A stretch of DNA of 64,000 nt, from contig JAOTON010001570.1 in NCBI GenBank assembly GCA_034440635.1, positions 1 to 64,000 on the forward strand, given 5' to 3'. Of the stretch, positions 47,389 through 58,016 are shown one piece after another. The position numbers and the translations under genes were made by a program. Source of the DNA: Lepas anatifera. Taxonomy: Eukaryota; Arthropoda; Thecostraca; Lepadidae. Every line of letters starts with the position of its first letter. Position 1 is the stretch's first letter. The notes beneath the pieces are model-generated. The model did no database searches. It was not told the origin of the DNA and saw nothing but the letters and a program-made list of their open reading frames with translations.

Positions 47389-47645
47389 ATCCACGACAGT
47401 GGCGGATCAGGGGGGCAAAAGGCAATTGCCCCCAACGGAAGTGGGGCAAACAGTTTTGCCCAAGCGATCGCCCTTTTTCCGACTTTAAGTTTATAGGCAA
47501 CATTTTGGTGCTTTATCACTACGGACGTTGTTGTGTTGGGCTTTGGGGAGGATTGGCTTTTTTGGTGGTTTTTGTTTGTAACACCCGTCGGTTTTTTGGG
47601 TGCGCGCGTTTTTGACTTTGGTTGCCCTAACCGGCGCATCCACGA
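47389..47645. mobile_element. hAT-like MITE with 8-bp target duplication
   Basis: The element (47397-47637, 241 bp) starts CAGTGGCGGATCAGGG. Its right end read inward is GCGCCGGTTAGGG, a degraded match. ATCCACGA occurs at 47389-47396 and 47638-47645. The interior shares blocks with the fragment at 1796-1959. Frames crossing it, such as 47048-47488, are chance. Confidence 0.7.
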
Positions 47646-50013
47646 TGCTGACGATAGCTGGACAATACCTACGCAAATGCTAGAACCCGAGGCCAATTGC
47701 TTAAATCAACTCAGTGTTCGGGAACTCTCACTGTTTTCTGAAAATATCACCTACCGCAGGCTTTGGTACGGACATTTGTTACGCTCCGGCATCGGCTCAA
47801 AGTTGGGGAGGGGAGCCTATCCCCACAGCCAGACAGTTGAGGGTCAACCACCTCTTCTGCTCCCACAATTCCTGCGTCTATGTCTAGGGGTTATCAAAGG
47901 TCACGTTTTAATGATGAAATTTGCGCCGACAGCAGCAAAATATTTGTCCATTCTGAGCATGTACAAAAAATGGACGTCAACCATATCTGACCCCTGACCT
48001 AAGGTGAACATTAAATATGTATTTGTTACCAATTTTTCCCAATCCAAATGCCATTGAACTTTGTTCCGCACATTTGTTGGTGAACAGGTACTGTACCTAG
48101 CGCCACCTATCCTCACCACATTAGGACAGCTGGGGAAATTGGGCAAGCCCTATTCCACCCCCCGCCCATAAGGTGACCTTGGGTCAACCACACGAAAAAC
48201 GGATGAGCACATCATTACCCCCACCGTACCGACGCAGGAAAGCTAGTTCGCTGAGGTCCCCGTCAAAAGCTGTAGCATTCCCCACAAGGCGTCCGTGCGT
48301 TTCAACCCTTTCCGATCAGTCATGCCCTCGCGCGATCTCGAGCAATCAACGCCGAAATCTATGCAGAGCGGCAACAGGCCGACCTTCGCCACGGAGCCCG
48401 GATTTGACGTGTTCTGATTGATCGGGCAGGCACGGCGGGTGCCGGTCCATTAACTGTCGCCCGCTGGTGCGCTCGCCTGTCGCGGCCACATTAGGCCGGC
48501 GGGGGCCAGCGGCGGCCAGCGTGTTCAATCATGCCCTGCCGTAGGCGCCGCACGATACGGCGGACGGGCAGGCAATCGCCGGTCGTCTGCATTGTTTATC
48601 GGGGCTGGCAATGACGGGCCGACGCGCCAACTGCACCCGCTTCGAATACACATATCGTTTCGGAAGGGTAAAACGCAGCCTGCGATCGATCAAATAATAA
48701 GAGGTCCAGTAAGCGTACATACTAGCGGGCTTTTGTATCAGGGTCTTAGGTGGTTCACCTCTCATGTGCAGTGGATTGGGTATGATAGTGCGGTGATTGA
48801 ACCGACGGTTACTGACTGGAGGAAGGTTGTGAGCGTCGGGATGTAGGCGTACCCGGCTGAGATCTCCACTATAGTACACTCCTGGCTCGATATTCTAGAG
48901 TCAACGGTGGCCACAGGACTGAGAGCAGCTTCTCTAAACTCCCTATTCCCCCAACGCAACCCCTCTCCTAACCAGCGGTCTCAGATTTCCAACAACAGAG
49001 CGTCGCGTGAGCGGTGGAGCAGGGTTTATTCCGCGGGCTGGCAGCTCTACCTGACACGGACAAGACCACACAGTGAGCGCCACCGCAGAGCCGGCGCGCG
49101 GCACCAATGCCCAGCCTGGCCTGAACACGTTAGCTCCGTACTAACACGGTCAACTGCCCACCGGCACACCTGCTGCCCCCGCCGTACTAACACGGACCGC
49201 CCGAGGCCAAGGTCCGGCGGGAGGTCACTGCGGCCGCAGAGACGGGCTCACATGTGTCGGCTACCGCGACCTGTCCCCGCCACTCGACGGTCGGGGCTCT
49301 GCTCCCAACCGCATATATACATACGTCATCCGGGCACAAACAGCTCACCGCTGAAGGCGCCCGGTAGTTTAGTGAGCGCTCACGCCCGGTTCTACGGTAC
49401 AAATAGCCTCGCTACATGACCCCGGCAGCCACACTCATCGCTTCAAAGCGCTCAATTTCCTATCACGTCACAAAGAACGTTACAATCACAATTATCATCA
49501 CGCAACAGATCAACAAAAAAATAGGCGGGCACTGGCAAAGAGCGGCGACGGCCGGTGCAGCCACCGCCGCTGGGACTACCGCACGTCTGGCTCTGTGCAC
49601 GACATCGCGTCATCAGTTTAAACTCCGGCACACACACACACACACAGATCCAGCGTCCACAGCATGCCTGCACGACATACACACATACACACACGCTTAT
49701 CACCTGTCGGCCAGCTCGCCGCTGCGCAGTGCCACGTCACTAGTCACGTGACGGAGGGTAGGGGTAGCCGGGCCCGACGGGCACCACCCGGTCTCCCAGC
49801 AGAACCTGTCAGGCACCGGAGACAGGTCAGGGCGACCGGGCTGATTCACACACGAGAGCAGAGAACACACGCGTGACTCCTTGACAGCGGACTTTACACA
49901 GAAGCCGGAGAATCTCCGGCCGGCTTCTGTTTCGCCCCTGCATACGGCGAGAAGACACAACAAATTATCGTCCGCTCACCCCACCATTTCGCCAGACACA
50001 AGACCACAGGTGA
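47646..50013. other. GC-rich 3' flank of MTCH, no gene identified
   Basis: From about 48220 the DNA is GC-rich with overlapping 60-170 codon frames on both strands, none recognisable. At 47980-48200 a few TGACCT sites recall the interiors of the TTAA elements. A (CA)n run lies at 49628-49647. Confidence 0.4.
49628..49647. repeat. (CA)n microsatellite
   Basis: Short pure CA run; a looser one follows at 49675-49695. Confidence 0.9.
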
Positions 50014-50016
50014 TTA
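50014..50016 (-). CDS. Possible MTCH last exon: stop codon only
   Basis: On the minus strand TATTCACTCCCGCAG/TAA forms a good 3' splice site whose first codon is a stop. Joined in phase 0 to exon 5 this ends the protein at GPQ. Other acceptors further downstream cannot be excluded, so this is only a suggestion. Confidence 0.3.
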   Translation of the reverse strand, partial: 

Positions 50017-53000
50017 CTGCGGGAGTGAATACACAGCTGCGAAGCCTGGCTCCATGTTTGGGTGGAGGCACGAGTGACCAAAGTGAGACGCTTCTTTCGC
50101 GCCGAACTGAGTCGGCGGCACCGACTGCCCTGCCTCACCGCCTATAAAAGGCGGCAATATTGACTGTGGGCGAGAGTTCGAAGCCCCGTTGACGGGGCAG
50201 GCAGTAAAGACCGACAGTCTCATCTGAGAAAAGACCAGTCCAGCCTCGCGTCGCCACGCTGGCAGGGGTCCCCAGGCGGCGGCCGTCACTACCAATTGCC
50301 GACACACGGGACAAAACAACGTCCTCAGCCATACCGCAGCTCGGGTAAATACACCACTGACCACCGCACTACTGCCATCTACCGAGCAACGACGAAGCTC
50401 AAGTGCCAGACAGGCGCCAGGGTCGCTCGTTTCACCTCTGCGTGCGGCGGCAGCCACTTACCTGGGGTCCGGTGTAGTAGCGGAAGAATATAGAGCCGCC
50501 GCGTTTGAGCTGGTTTCCAGCGCGGAGGTCGCTCCAGCAATCTACCCACGAGCTGTAGACCGGCATGAAGGGAGGCGATCCCGCCGCCAACCTGCGCAGA
50601 CCGCGCCGAAGGCTGGTTATACCACCGCGACGGCCAACCGTCGCAAGCCAACACGTCAAGTCCCGTAAACGGTCGCAAGCGGACACTTAAACCAGCAGTA
50701 TTCTACCGTACAAAGGAAAAGTAGATGGCCAATGAGGAATGCCTTTTATGCAGAGCAACATCACTATTGGTCACAAACCGGTAACCTTAACAATCTGTTC
50801 GTACTCATTCTAATAGAAAATGGCATACAGTGTTCTCGTTGACTCTAAGATATAACCATTCATTCACTATTTGGGTTTCATGGCGTGCCCCCCATTTTGT
50901 TCATACAGCACTCATTAAACTTTCACCAATATCACACCTAAAAATGACACGACTGTGTGTATACATGCACCGTGACGTAAGGAGTCATGACTCCGGGTCA
51001 CATTTACATACACCATGTATACCAAACGAAAGTGTGGTGATTTAAATATAGCTGAAGTGTTACTGCATGTAATGATGTGTGCGAGCGTGTGTGCACGGTG
51101 CAATGTGTGTTTACCTCTAGATGATGCTAAGGACAATTTGTATCGCTATAAATAAACACATACATACATGCATATAATAAATGTTATCACCAGCATCACA
51201 CGGAGCCCGAGACAACGGAGCAGATCTACACTTGCCCGGAGCCCGAGCAGATCTACACTTGCCCGGAGCCCGAGCAGGTTACACTTACCCAGAGCCTGAG
51301 CGGAGCAGGTTACACTTACCCGGAGCCGGACGGAGCATGTTACACTTACCCGGAGCCCGAGCAGATCTACACTTACCCGGAGCCCGAGCAGGTTACACTT
51401 ACCCGAAGCCCGAGCCGGTTACACTTACCCAAAGCCCGAGCCGGTTACACTTACCCAAAGCCCGAGCCGGTTACACTTACCCGGAGCCCGAGCAGGTTAC
51501 ACTTACCCGGAGCCCGGAGCAGGTTACACTTACCCGGAGCCCGAGCAGGTTACACTTACCCGGAGCCCGAGCAGGTTACACTTACCCGGAGCCCGAGCAG
51601 GTTACACTTACCCGGAGCCTGAGAAACGGACAGGTTAAACTTACCCAGCCTGAGCACGGAGCAGGTTACACTTACCCGGAGCCGGCACGGGCAGGTTACA
51701 CTTACCCGGAGCCCGAGCAGGTTACACTTACCCGGAGCTCGAACAGGTTACACTTACCCAGAGCCTGAGACGGCGGAGCAGGCAGCCACGACGTGGAAGG
51801 GATACATGAGCGCTGAGCCGACGTAGGCCATGGTGGAGGCGGTGTAGCTCTTGAGGTCGCGGTCCTCCACCACGTAGTTGTTGACGACAAAGGTGAGGCT
51901 AGCCACCAGCAGTGCTGACAGCAGGTCCCCCAGCAGACGCGGCACCAGACCGGAGAAGAAGCCTAGTACACCGTTCTCCCGGTAGATGGCAGACAGCGAG
52001 GACATGACGCCGCTGAAGGCCGTGGAGGGAGAGCGAATACGGTGTTAGAGAGGCGATTCGACTGGTGACGTCTTGAAATTGAACCGTTTTCTAATTGGAG
52101 AAGATTAAACATTCCGTGAAGGGAGGAAGAGGTGGACGGGCCAACATTAAGTTGTGAGCGAACTACGTTAGGTTCGCCAACATTAAGTTGTGAGCGAAGG
52201 ACGTTAGAAAGCAGAGGTCATTCCCAATGTGTCGTTGTGTATTGGAAAGAATTTGAAAAATCACACTTTATATCTTGGTAATGCGTTGTTGTAAGTCCAG
52301 ATTTTACAGACCGGTGCATTAACAGTCAGTATCTATCATATTTGTTTGTAAGAAAACTGCAACGCTAGAAGACAGTTCTTGTCTGGAGTGTTGCCAACCG
52401 TGGATCAGCACCACTGCTGATCTGTGACGCGTGACGCGTACTGCTGCTGCTGAGGCAGTACGCGTGCTCTCGGTATATTCATTGCAAACAATACATGGCA
52501 ATAGAAAAATACAACCCCAAAATCAGCACGGCCATCTCACAGAGCGAAAGCAAGAATACGAATCTCCTGCTGTCTAATGAGACGCCTTTCCTTCAGGGGG
52601 CGTTTGATGACTGTGGGCAGTCAGCACCCTCTCACACCACTCCATGCATCTGCTCCCTGGCCCGAGCTCATTTCCAGCACCCACCGACGCAACAATCTGC
52701 CAGAGCACGGGATCTACCTCAAAGCTGGCACGTCCAAAACCCAATCTCAACAGAGGGGCCGGCTGCGCTGACCTGTACTGCGTCTCCTGGCCTACGAACT
52801 GTGCCACGGTGCGGGTCTTCACCACGAAGAGCGGCTGGGTCAGTACGATGCAGGCCAGCCGGCCGCCCAGGTCACGCAGCGTGGACATCATGAAGAGAGA
52901 GCGCACCTCCTCCTCGCTGAGGTCCTCCTCCCTCTTCCGCCGCAGCCGGTCCTCCTCCTGACAGAGCGGGGCGTCTCACTGGTCGGTCCCACCAATGGTA

Positions 53001-56000
53001 GCGTCTCACCCCTAGGCATGCGCTCCGCTCACGCATATACATACGATGTCAAGGGGCAACAAAAACTATTCCCAGTATCCGGTCTCCAAAGAACAGTGTT
53101 CCTAAAAAAAATTTGTTTGGGGAAAATAGTGAATCGAAAAGCGAAACAGGACTGCGCAACTAATTAACGTTCTACGCACTTCCACTTTACCGGCAATGAA
53201 AAATAGGGCCTTATAAAGCTGGATTTCGTGTTTCAAATTCCACCTTTTAACTCGCTTTTCCAGCTTTAACTCATCTCGTTCGCACACAACAATTTTTTTC
53301 AAATACCAAAATTTGCACATGGATTCACTTTTGATGTATTTCATAGTTGCGCAAACCCATAGTTGTCAGCAAAAGGTGTTTAGGTCATAGATACTGGAAT
53401 TACTAAGCAGTCTTGGTAGGATGCCTAACACGATGGTTAGTGGTGGTGAGTGTAGTCATTGGGTTGCCCTGTTGGTCCGCACCGCCCTGTCGGTTAGCCT
53501 CGGCAATGTCACCGACGAGGCGGTGTCGGTACCCAACATGGGCCCTATTTCATCAGATTCTAGTATTCCCACACCAATAACAAATCCCACTCGATTTGTA
53601 TCGTACTTGGTTGTACAAGAATTGGCCAATGGATCTATCTGTCCCCGAAATGGCCGATTAAAAATGTCTTAAAGCAAACTATGAATCGCCACTGCAACAT
53701 CCACTTACGGGTAACCACCGCAGGCTGATAAACGACAACATATGTACAAGCACTTCACTTGACATTCAAGACCTGATGAAAATCATGGTGTATCCAGGCC
53801 AAAGCCGCAAGACTAGTACCTACGCGGTCCGAAACATGTCCCAGAATTACGGGTCTGATCATCCCATTTATTAATACGCGTCAGAGAATGGAGACCGGGG
53901 ATGTGGTCTCCTAATGTTCATTAAAATATTTCCTGATTTGAGAAAAATGGGAACAAATAGAAAATCTTGTGGCAAACGAAGTCCGATTATCTGTTATTCC
54001 CCGAGGGGGAGGTTTCATGTCGGCAGCAGGCGTAGCATTGGCTGGCCCCTCACTTTTCAGCCATCGCACATGACTCGGTTTCCGCTGGAACCGGTTCCCA
54101 ATGAACGCCCCTAGTGTTTGGTGGGCTGGGCTGCGGACGTCAGTATCACAGCCTAGGCCCGGCCGCCAGGTGAGCGTGACCGCCGTATTTTAACCGGACC
54201 GCGAATCACCAGCTTCACATCGGTAAAACCACCTGAAGGAAGTGCTCCACTTTTGCGAACTGTTCAAAAAAATTTTACGGGCAAAAAATTGAAAATCGGA
54301 AATAATATATTTTCCGCCTTAAAACACTCGGAAAAATATCACACCTTTTTTCTAGAAAGGTCCGCCATCCATTTAAACGGGTAGCCAGGCGTGCCCTCCG
54401 CGATCCCAACGACAACAGTACCCTTACGTTAACACCACCAGAACATAAAATATTACAAGTTGCAGCACGCCCTGCTAGGAAAAGAAAGTAACTTAAAGAA
54501 AGCATAATAAATATCATACTATTAGTAAAAACTGTTAGTAGTAGCTCCTGTAAATATACGGAGCAGGAATACAGGTCTATTTAGGTTAAATGCACAATAA
54601 TTTAGTATTACCAGTTAGATTGTTAGTTTTTTCAAACGGGACTACCCAAAACTGAGATTACGTTAGCCCACTTTGTAACAAATCGTGACGTTACCAAAAC
54701 AACACTTTTAATCGTCTGCGAAATAATAAGCTCGGTGCAGGCACAACACAGACTCGCAGTGACTTGTGCTCGAATACAGCCCACCACTGGCATTTCATGT
54801 TCAGTGATAATCTTTTCCTCCGAAATTCAAACCCAAGGGTGAGAATGACAAAGCAATTGATGCCATTCGTTTTTTATGTACAGAAAGATACCCCTCGTGT
54901 CCTTCGAGTTCGCTGACATGTGACGCTGGTAAGTTAAATAATACAGCAGGCATGGGTAAGGATGGCTCACTCGCTAGCATGGTATTTTTGATGGAGCGCA
55001 TAGGATTGAGAAATATTGAATTGTTGGAACCTGATGAAAGGGAGCTCCATCGGGGTTTAAATAGGGTTTAGTGCCTTTGATTTTCTATAATATGCGTACC
55101 GTGAGAAGACACCACAGTGCGGCTTGTCACTGGGTTCCGTGGGCGTTATAACCACAGGTTGTGCGCCCTTGCCCATAAACAATCAATCACTGGGTTCCGA
55201 ATCACGGAAATGTTCGATAACCGTCGTACGTTGATGAACGCACAATTTAATTTAGACAAGTTACCAAAGGAGGCCAAGGGACATATTTCAAGCTACTTTA
55301 TCTTGAATCATATATTTTTCAGAATTTCGATACTGGGAAGGCTAGAGTAAAAATGAAACATTTGTTTCTCGACACGCTCTAACGAACTGCTATTTCAACT
55401 CAAAACCCATTATAAAAGTGAAAAACTCTCCATAAGTGATCTGGAATGAAATATTTAACAGGGATCTGCTTGTTTTGCTTCATCTACGATTACACATTTA
55501 TACTTATTGCTCTGGAAATTTTGGCCGTATTTTAAGTTCACTCTGCCCTGAATTTCCACATCATACTTAATAGATGGAGCAAACTATTACAAACTATTAC
55601 ATAACAGCAAAGATAGCAGCCGTGTAAAAAGCGGCGCAACGGAGAGCTTCTCGGAATTGGAGTGCACCGTCACCTTGCGACACCCATTCCCAGAACTCTC
55701 AGCGACGTCACTGGGCGGCTCAACTCCTTCAGGTCAGGACTATCGGCGCAGAGTGCTGAGTCAGCACCCTCGCAGGACCGGTGAGTCAGGCCCGACACCC
55801 TGCAACCCCGGCTCTACAGGCTAAACCCGTCCCTCTGTCACATAACCATGACACGGCGACATTCTATCTGAATTAACTCCACTACTGCATCGTGACACTA
55901 CAATCCTGTTCGATTCACATGAAATCAGCCACGGCCAAGCCACAGGAAACACGTCACCCTTTAGTTCTGCACAAAGATAGACAACACAGTTGTTGTACGC

Positions 56001-57824
56001 TATATTTCTGGTTGGCTACAGCAGAATTAGAACAGTTGTGGTGTCATTATATCGTAACATGGAGGATAACAGGCTGCCCTAAATCGTCAAAGTACGATAT
56101 TAGTCAAACTCGCATTTTAAGCAAACGAGCTCCGTAGTCATTCGCATCGCATGCGTGCATATATTGGGTTATGACTGTCACTCCTCGCCAGACAAATGCC
56201 CGCTTTCTTGAGCTCCAGGTACCTACGGCAGATCCACTTCAAAACATCACGTAGGCCACCTTCGTAGTCTTCGACATGGAGCGGCGAACGGTGATTCAAA
56301 TCTTCCTTGGATGTTGTCATTCTCTCAGGTTGGCTGGCACTAGGCAACGTTTATAAAAAAATCACACAGGTCAGAAGAACAGGAGCAAGTTGTCTGATCC
56401 GAATTCTTACAGCTGGACGTGACTAGCGACATGGATCACTGCATGGCGTTGAAGGTGATTCAGTTGGAGACCTGATACTGACCTGGAAGGTGATTTGACT
56501 CGTGACCTGGAGTATGATTTGACTGGTGACCTGACAATGACCTGGAAGATGACCTGACACTGACCTGGAAGGTGATTCGGCTGGTGACCTGGTGGAAGGT
56601 CAGGCTGGAGAGGAGCTGACAGGCCATGCGGGAGGCGGTGCCGCGGTACAGGCCCCAGAAGCCGTCCCTCTTCTTCAGGTAGGCCATGTAGGTGAAGACA
56701 TTGGGCAGGCCCAGCGCAGGCCGCATGAACAGCGTCTTGGTGGGTTTCGGCGGGATCGGCTCAAACCCAATCTGCGGAGTCGCCCGGTCAGCCGCACCGT
56801 CGTACAAGCCAGTCCTAGCCGAATACCGATTACCTCAACGCAGAATCAAAAATGATACTAGATACCCAATAACTTCAAATAAAGGATGTCGTCAGTTCAC
56901 AATCTGATACAAAAGATCGCCACAAAGCCACAAACTGGGAGCGTAACCGCATACGACGAACAGGTTCCTAGCTAGGAGCCTACCTGCCTGATCTCAAGAA
57001 TTGATGTAGTTTTGGGTTTGGTCGCTGACTGTTCCACCCTATGGCGTCCTTAACTCTGACTTGGATGTTCACGGACGGACGGAGCTGGATTCTAGCCCAC
57101 ATCATTTTTTGAGCATTTAGGCATAATTTGACAACATTCAGCAACAGCATAGTTTTAAGTAGGCTTAGTAATGAGCTGTCTGGACTTGGAGAAGCAATAC
57201 ACTTAAATAGAAAATAGCAAGGCCTTTATATCTTGTGACAGTTCAATAATTTAAGTCATCTGTGGTCATGTATTTTCTGAAATAGGTAAATAAAAGGAGA
57301 CGAGACAAACAAAACGTAGCTTTAGCCTCCCACTGCACAAGTAAACGTGTCCCATCGCTCACGTACATTTTGATTCGCCGACCTTACGACATCAGTTATG
57401 CCAGAAGTGTCGCCACTGAGACGGATAGGAAGGGGACAGGAAATCAACCTATTTCTCATCACAGCTTTCTTTACTCTAGCTAAACGAACTGTGGACTTCA
57501 TCAGAAACATGTCAGCAAGGCAAGAATAAAATTCACCCCAGAAGCCTTGTTTAATGAGGAGCAGGCACTGATGAGAAGTAGAACACCCAGAGACGGTCTG
57601 CCCTCAGCTTCCTCCCTGCTCTCGGCCGTTAGCAAGACTCAAGGGATTCAACAGTCACTCGCCTGCATCAGTATTTTTGCGTTGTCGATGGGGGAGAGGG
57701 CAGCGCTGAGGGCCACCTTGCAGCCCAGGTGGTAGAACGACACCTCCTCATAGTGGTGGTTGGTGGCGGGCGCACCGTCCGACATTCCCTTCCGAGACGC
57801 ACCGGAAAACGCCGACTGTGACAT
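50014..57824 (-). CDS. Mitochondrial carrier homolog (MTCH1/MTCH2 family), gene model
   Basis: The exons are 57663-57824, 56589-56771, 52773-52957, 51758-52012 and 50462-50591, with all phases matching (0, 0, 2, 2, 0). They give 305 residues; vertebrate MTCH2 is about the same length. MTCH proteins are divergent SLC25-type carriers of the mitochondrial outer membrane. MTCH2 is known as a receptor for truncated BID and as an insertase for tail-anchored and signal-anchored proteins. Diagnostic segments here are ILMQ/IGFEPIPP, RGLYRGT-like GLYRGTASRM, VAQFVGQETQYS, GVLGFFSGLVPRLLGD and SSWVDCW followed by RGGSIFFR. A possible last exon consists of the stop codon alone at 50014-50016. I cannot say MTCH1 or MTCH2; many invertebrates have one copy. 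Confidence 0.9.
50143..50150 (+). promoter_or_regulatory. TATA-like motif in a palindrome
   Basis: TATAAAAG sits in CCGCCTATAAAAGGCGG in GC-rich DNA. It could be a plus-strand core promoter, but no downstream gene is recognised. It lies in the putative last MTCH intron. Confidence 0.2.
50462..50591 (-). CDS. MTCH exon 5
   Basis: Acceptor GCGCAG and donor CCCCAG/GTAAGTG. It encodes GLAAGSPPFMPVYSSWVDCW, then LKRGGSIFFRYYTGPQ, matching the MTCH C-terminal region (GL.GG.PPYSP.Y.SWIDCW.....G...RG.SL.FR). Phase 2 in, phase 0 out. Confidence 0.9.
51204..51775 (-). repeat. 26-bp minisatellite of 5' splice sites
   Basis: About 20 units, counted by eye, of GTAAGTGTAACCTGCTCGGG plus CTCCGG on the minus strand. 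Nearly every unit contains GGGTAAGTG; the two most distal units read GGGCAAGT. The first unit is the genuine donor of MTCH exon 4, and the exon tail (GGCTCTGG) is part of the repeat. The 195-codon plus-strand frame is a by-product of a 78-bp (3 x 26) reading cycle. Confidence 0.95.
51758..52012 (-). CDS. MTCH exon 4
   Basis: Acceptor CCTTCAG. It encodes LSAIYRENGVLGFFSGLVPR then LLGDLLSALL, the most conserved MTCH segment, and a transmembrane-like stretch ending YPFHVVAACSAVSGS. The donor CTCTGG/GTAAGTG at 51757 is an ideal 5' splice site. It is the first unit of a 26-bp array that repeats the same donor downstream. Reading past the donor hits TAA at once, so unspliced or distal use truncates the protein. 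Confidence 0.92.
52139..52210. repeat. Tandem duplication in MTCH intron 3
   Basis: Two adjacent copies of about 37 bp containing GCCAACATTAAGTTGTGAGC and GACGTTAG/CTACGTTAG. Confidence 0.85.
52434..52465. repeat. Hairpin in MTCH intron 3
   Basis: ACGCGTACTGC (52434-52444) pairs perfectly with 52455-52465 around a 10-base CTG-rich loop. Confidence 0.85.
52773..52957 (-). CDS. MTCH exon 3
   Basis: The acceptor TCTGTCAG is followed by a charged stretch, EEDRLRRKREEDLSEEEV, then RSLFMMSTLRDLGGRLACIV and TQPLFVVKTRTVAQFVGQET. The last matches the MTCH segment HP.HV...R...QF.G.E..Y. Donor ACAG/GTCAGC, phase 2. Confidence 0.9.
52958..56459. other. MTCH intron 2
   Basis: About 3.6 kb between exons 2 and 3. 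No exon, RNA gene or clear element was recognised. Short frames on both strands are unremarkable. Confidence 0.5.
56460..56590 (-). repeat. Minisatellite at the MTCH exon 2 donor
   Basis: Degenerate units around GACCTGGAAGGTGATTTGAC, about 5-6 copies, run from the intron up to the exon 2 donor. On the transcribed strand several read TTCCAGGTCA, so copies of a donor-like CAG/GTCA recur next to the real one. Confidence 0.8.
56589..56771 (-). CDS. MTCH exon 2
   Basis: Acceptor CTCCGCAG. It encodes IGFEPIPPKPTKTLFMRPAL, then an N-terminal carrier repeat with RDGFWGLYRGTASRM and ends LSSLTFHQ. The donor CAG/GTCACC at 56588 keeps phase 0. Eight codons further on, a stronger donor CAG/GTCAGT (exon end 56565) would add VTSRITFQ in frame. 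The frame continues into a minisatellite beyond that point. Confidence 0.88.
57663..57824 (-). CDS. MTCH exon 1
   Basis: The start at 57824 is the first in-frame ATG after an in-frame TAA just upstream (taa ggc gct caa ATG). A second in-frame ATG at 57785 would shorten the protein by 13 residues. The exon encodes YEEVSFYHLGCKVALSAALS then PIDNAKILMQ. It ends in CAG followed by GCGAGT, so the intron starts with GC, not GT; no GT donor fits the join to exon 2, which is ILMQ/IGFEP as in vertebrate MTCH2 (LIQ/VGYEP). Confidence 0.85.
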
Positions 57825-58016
57825 TTGAGCGCCTTAACTGCAACCACCTGCAACACAGAAGCCAGCGTCGTCTCTCCTTCCATATTAACTCGTGCGAGGG
57901 TAGATATGCTCGATTTCATTGTCCAGCAATATTCAAAGTAAAAATGAAGTGCAGAATATCATAACATATCAAAACATGTTCAAAAACTACCAGTCATCCG
58001 CTTCGAAGATTGTTGG

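Noticed and set aside
49628..49751. His/Thr-rich short proteins
   Set aside because: They are translations of CA microsatellites.
51181..51768. 195-codon plus-strand frame, a repeated YTYPEPEQVTLTR-type protein
   Set aside because: It is produced by the 26-bp array, whose three-unit cycle (78 bp) is open by chance; the array is intronic to MTCH on the other strand.
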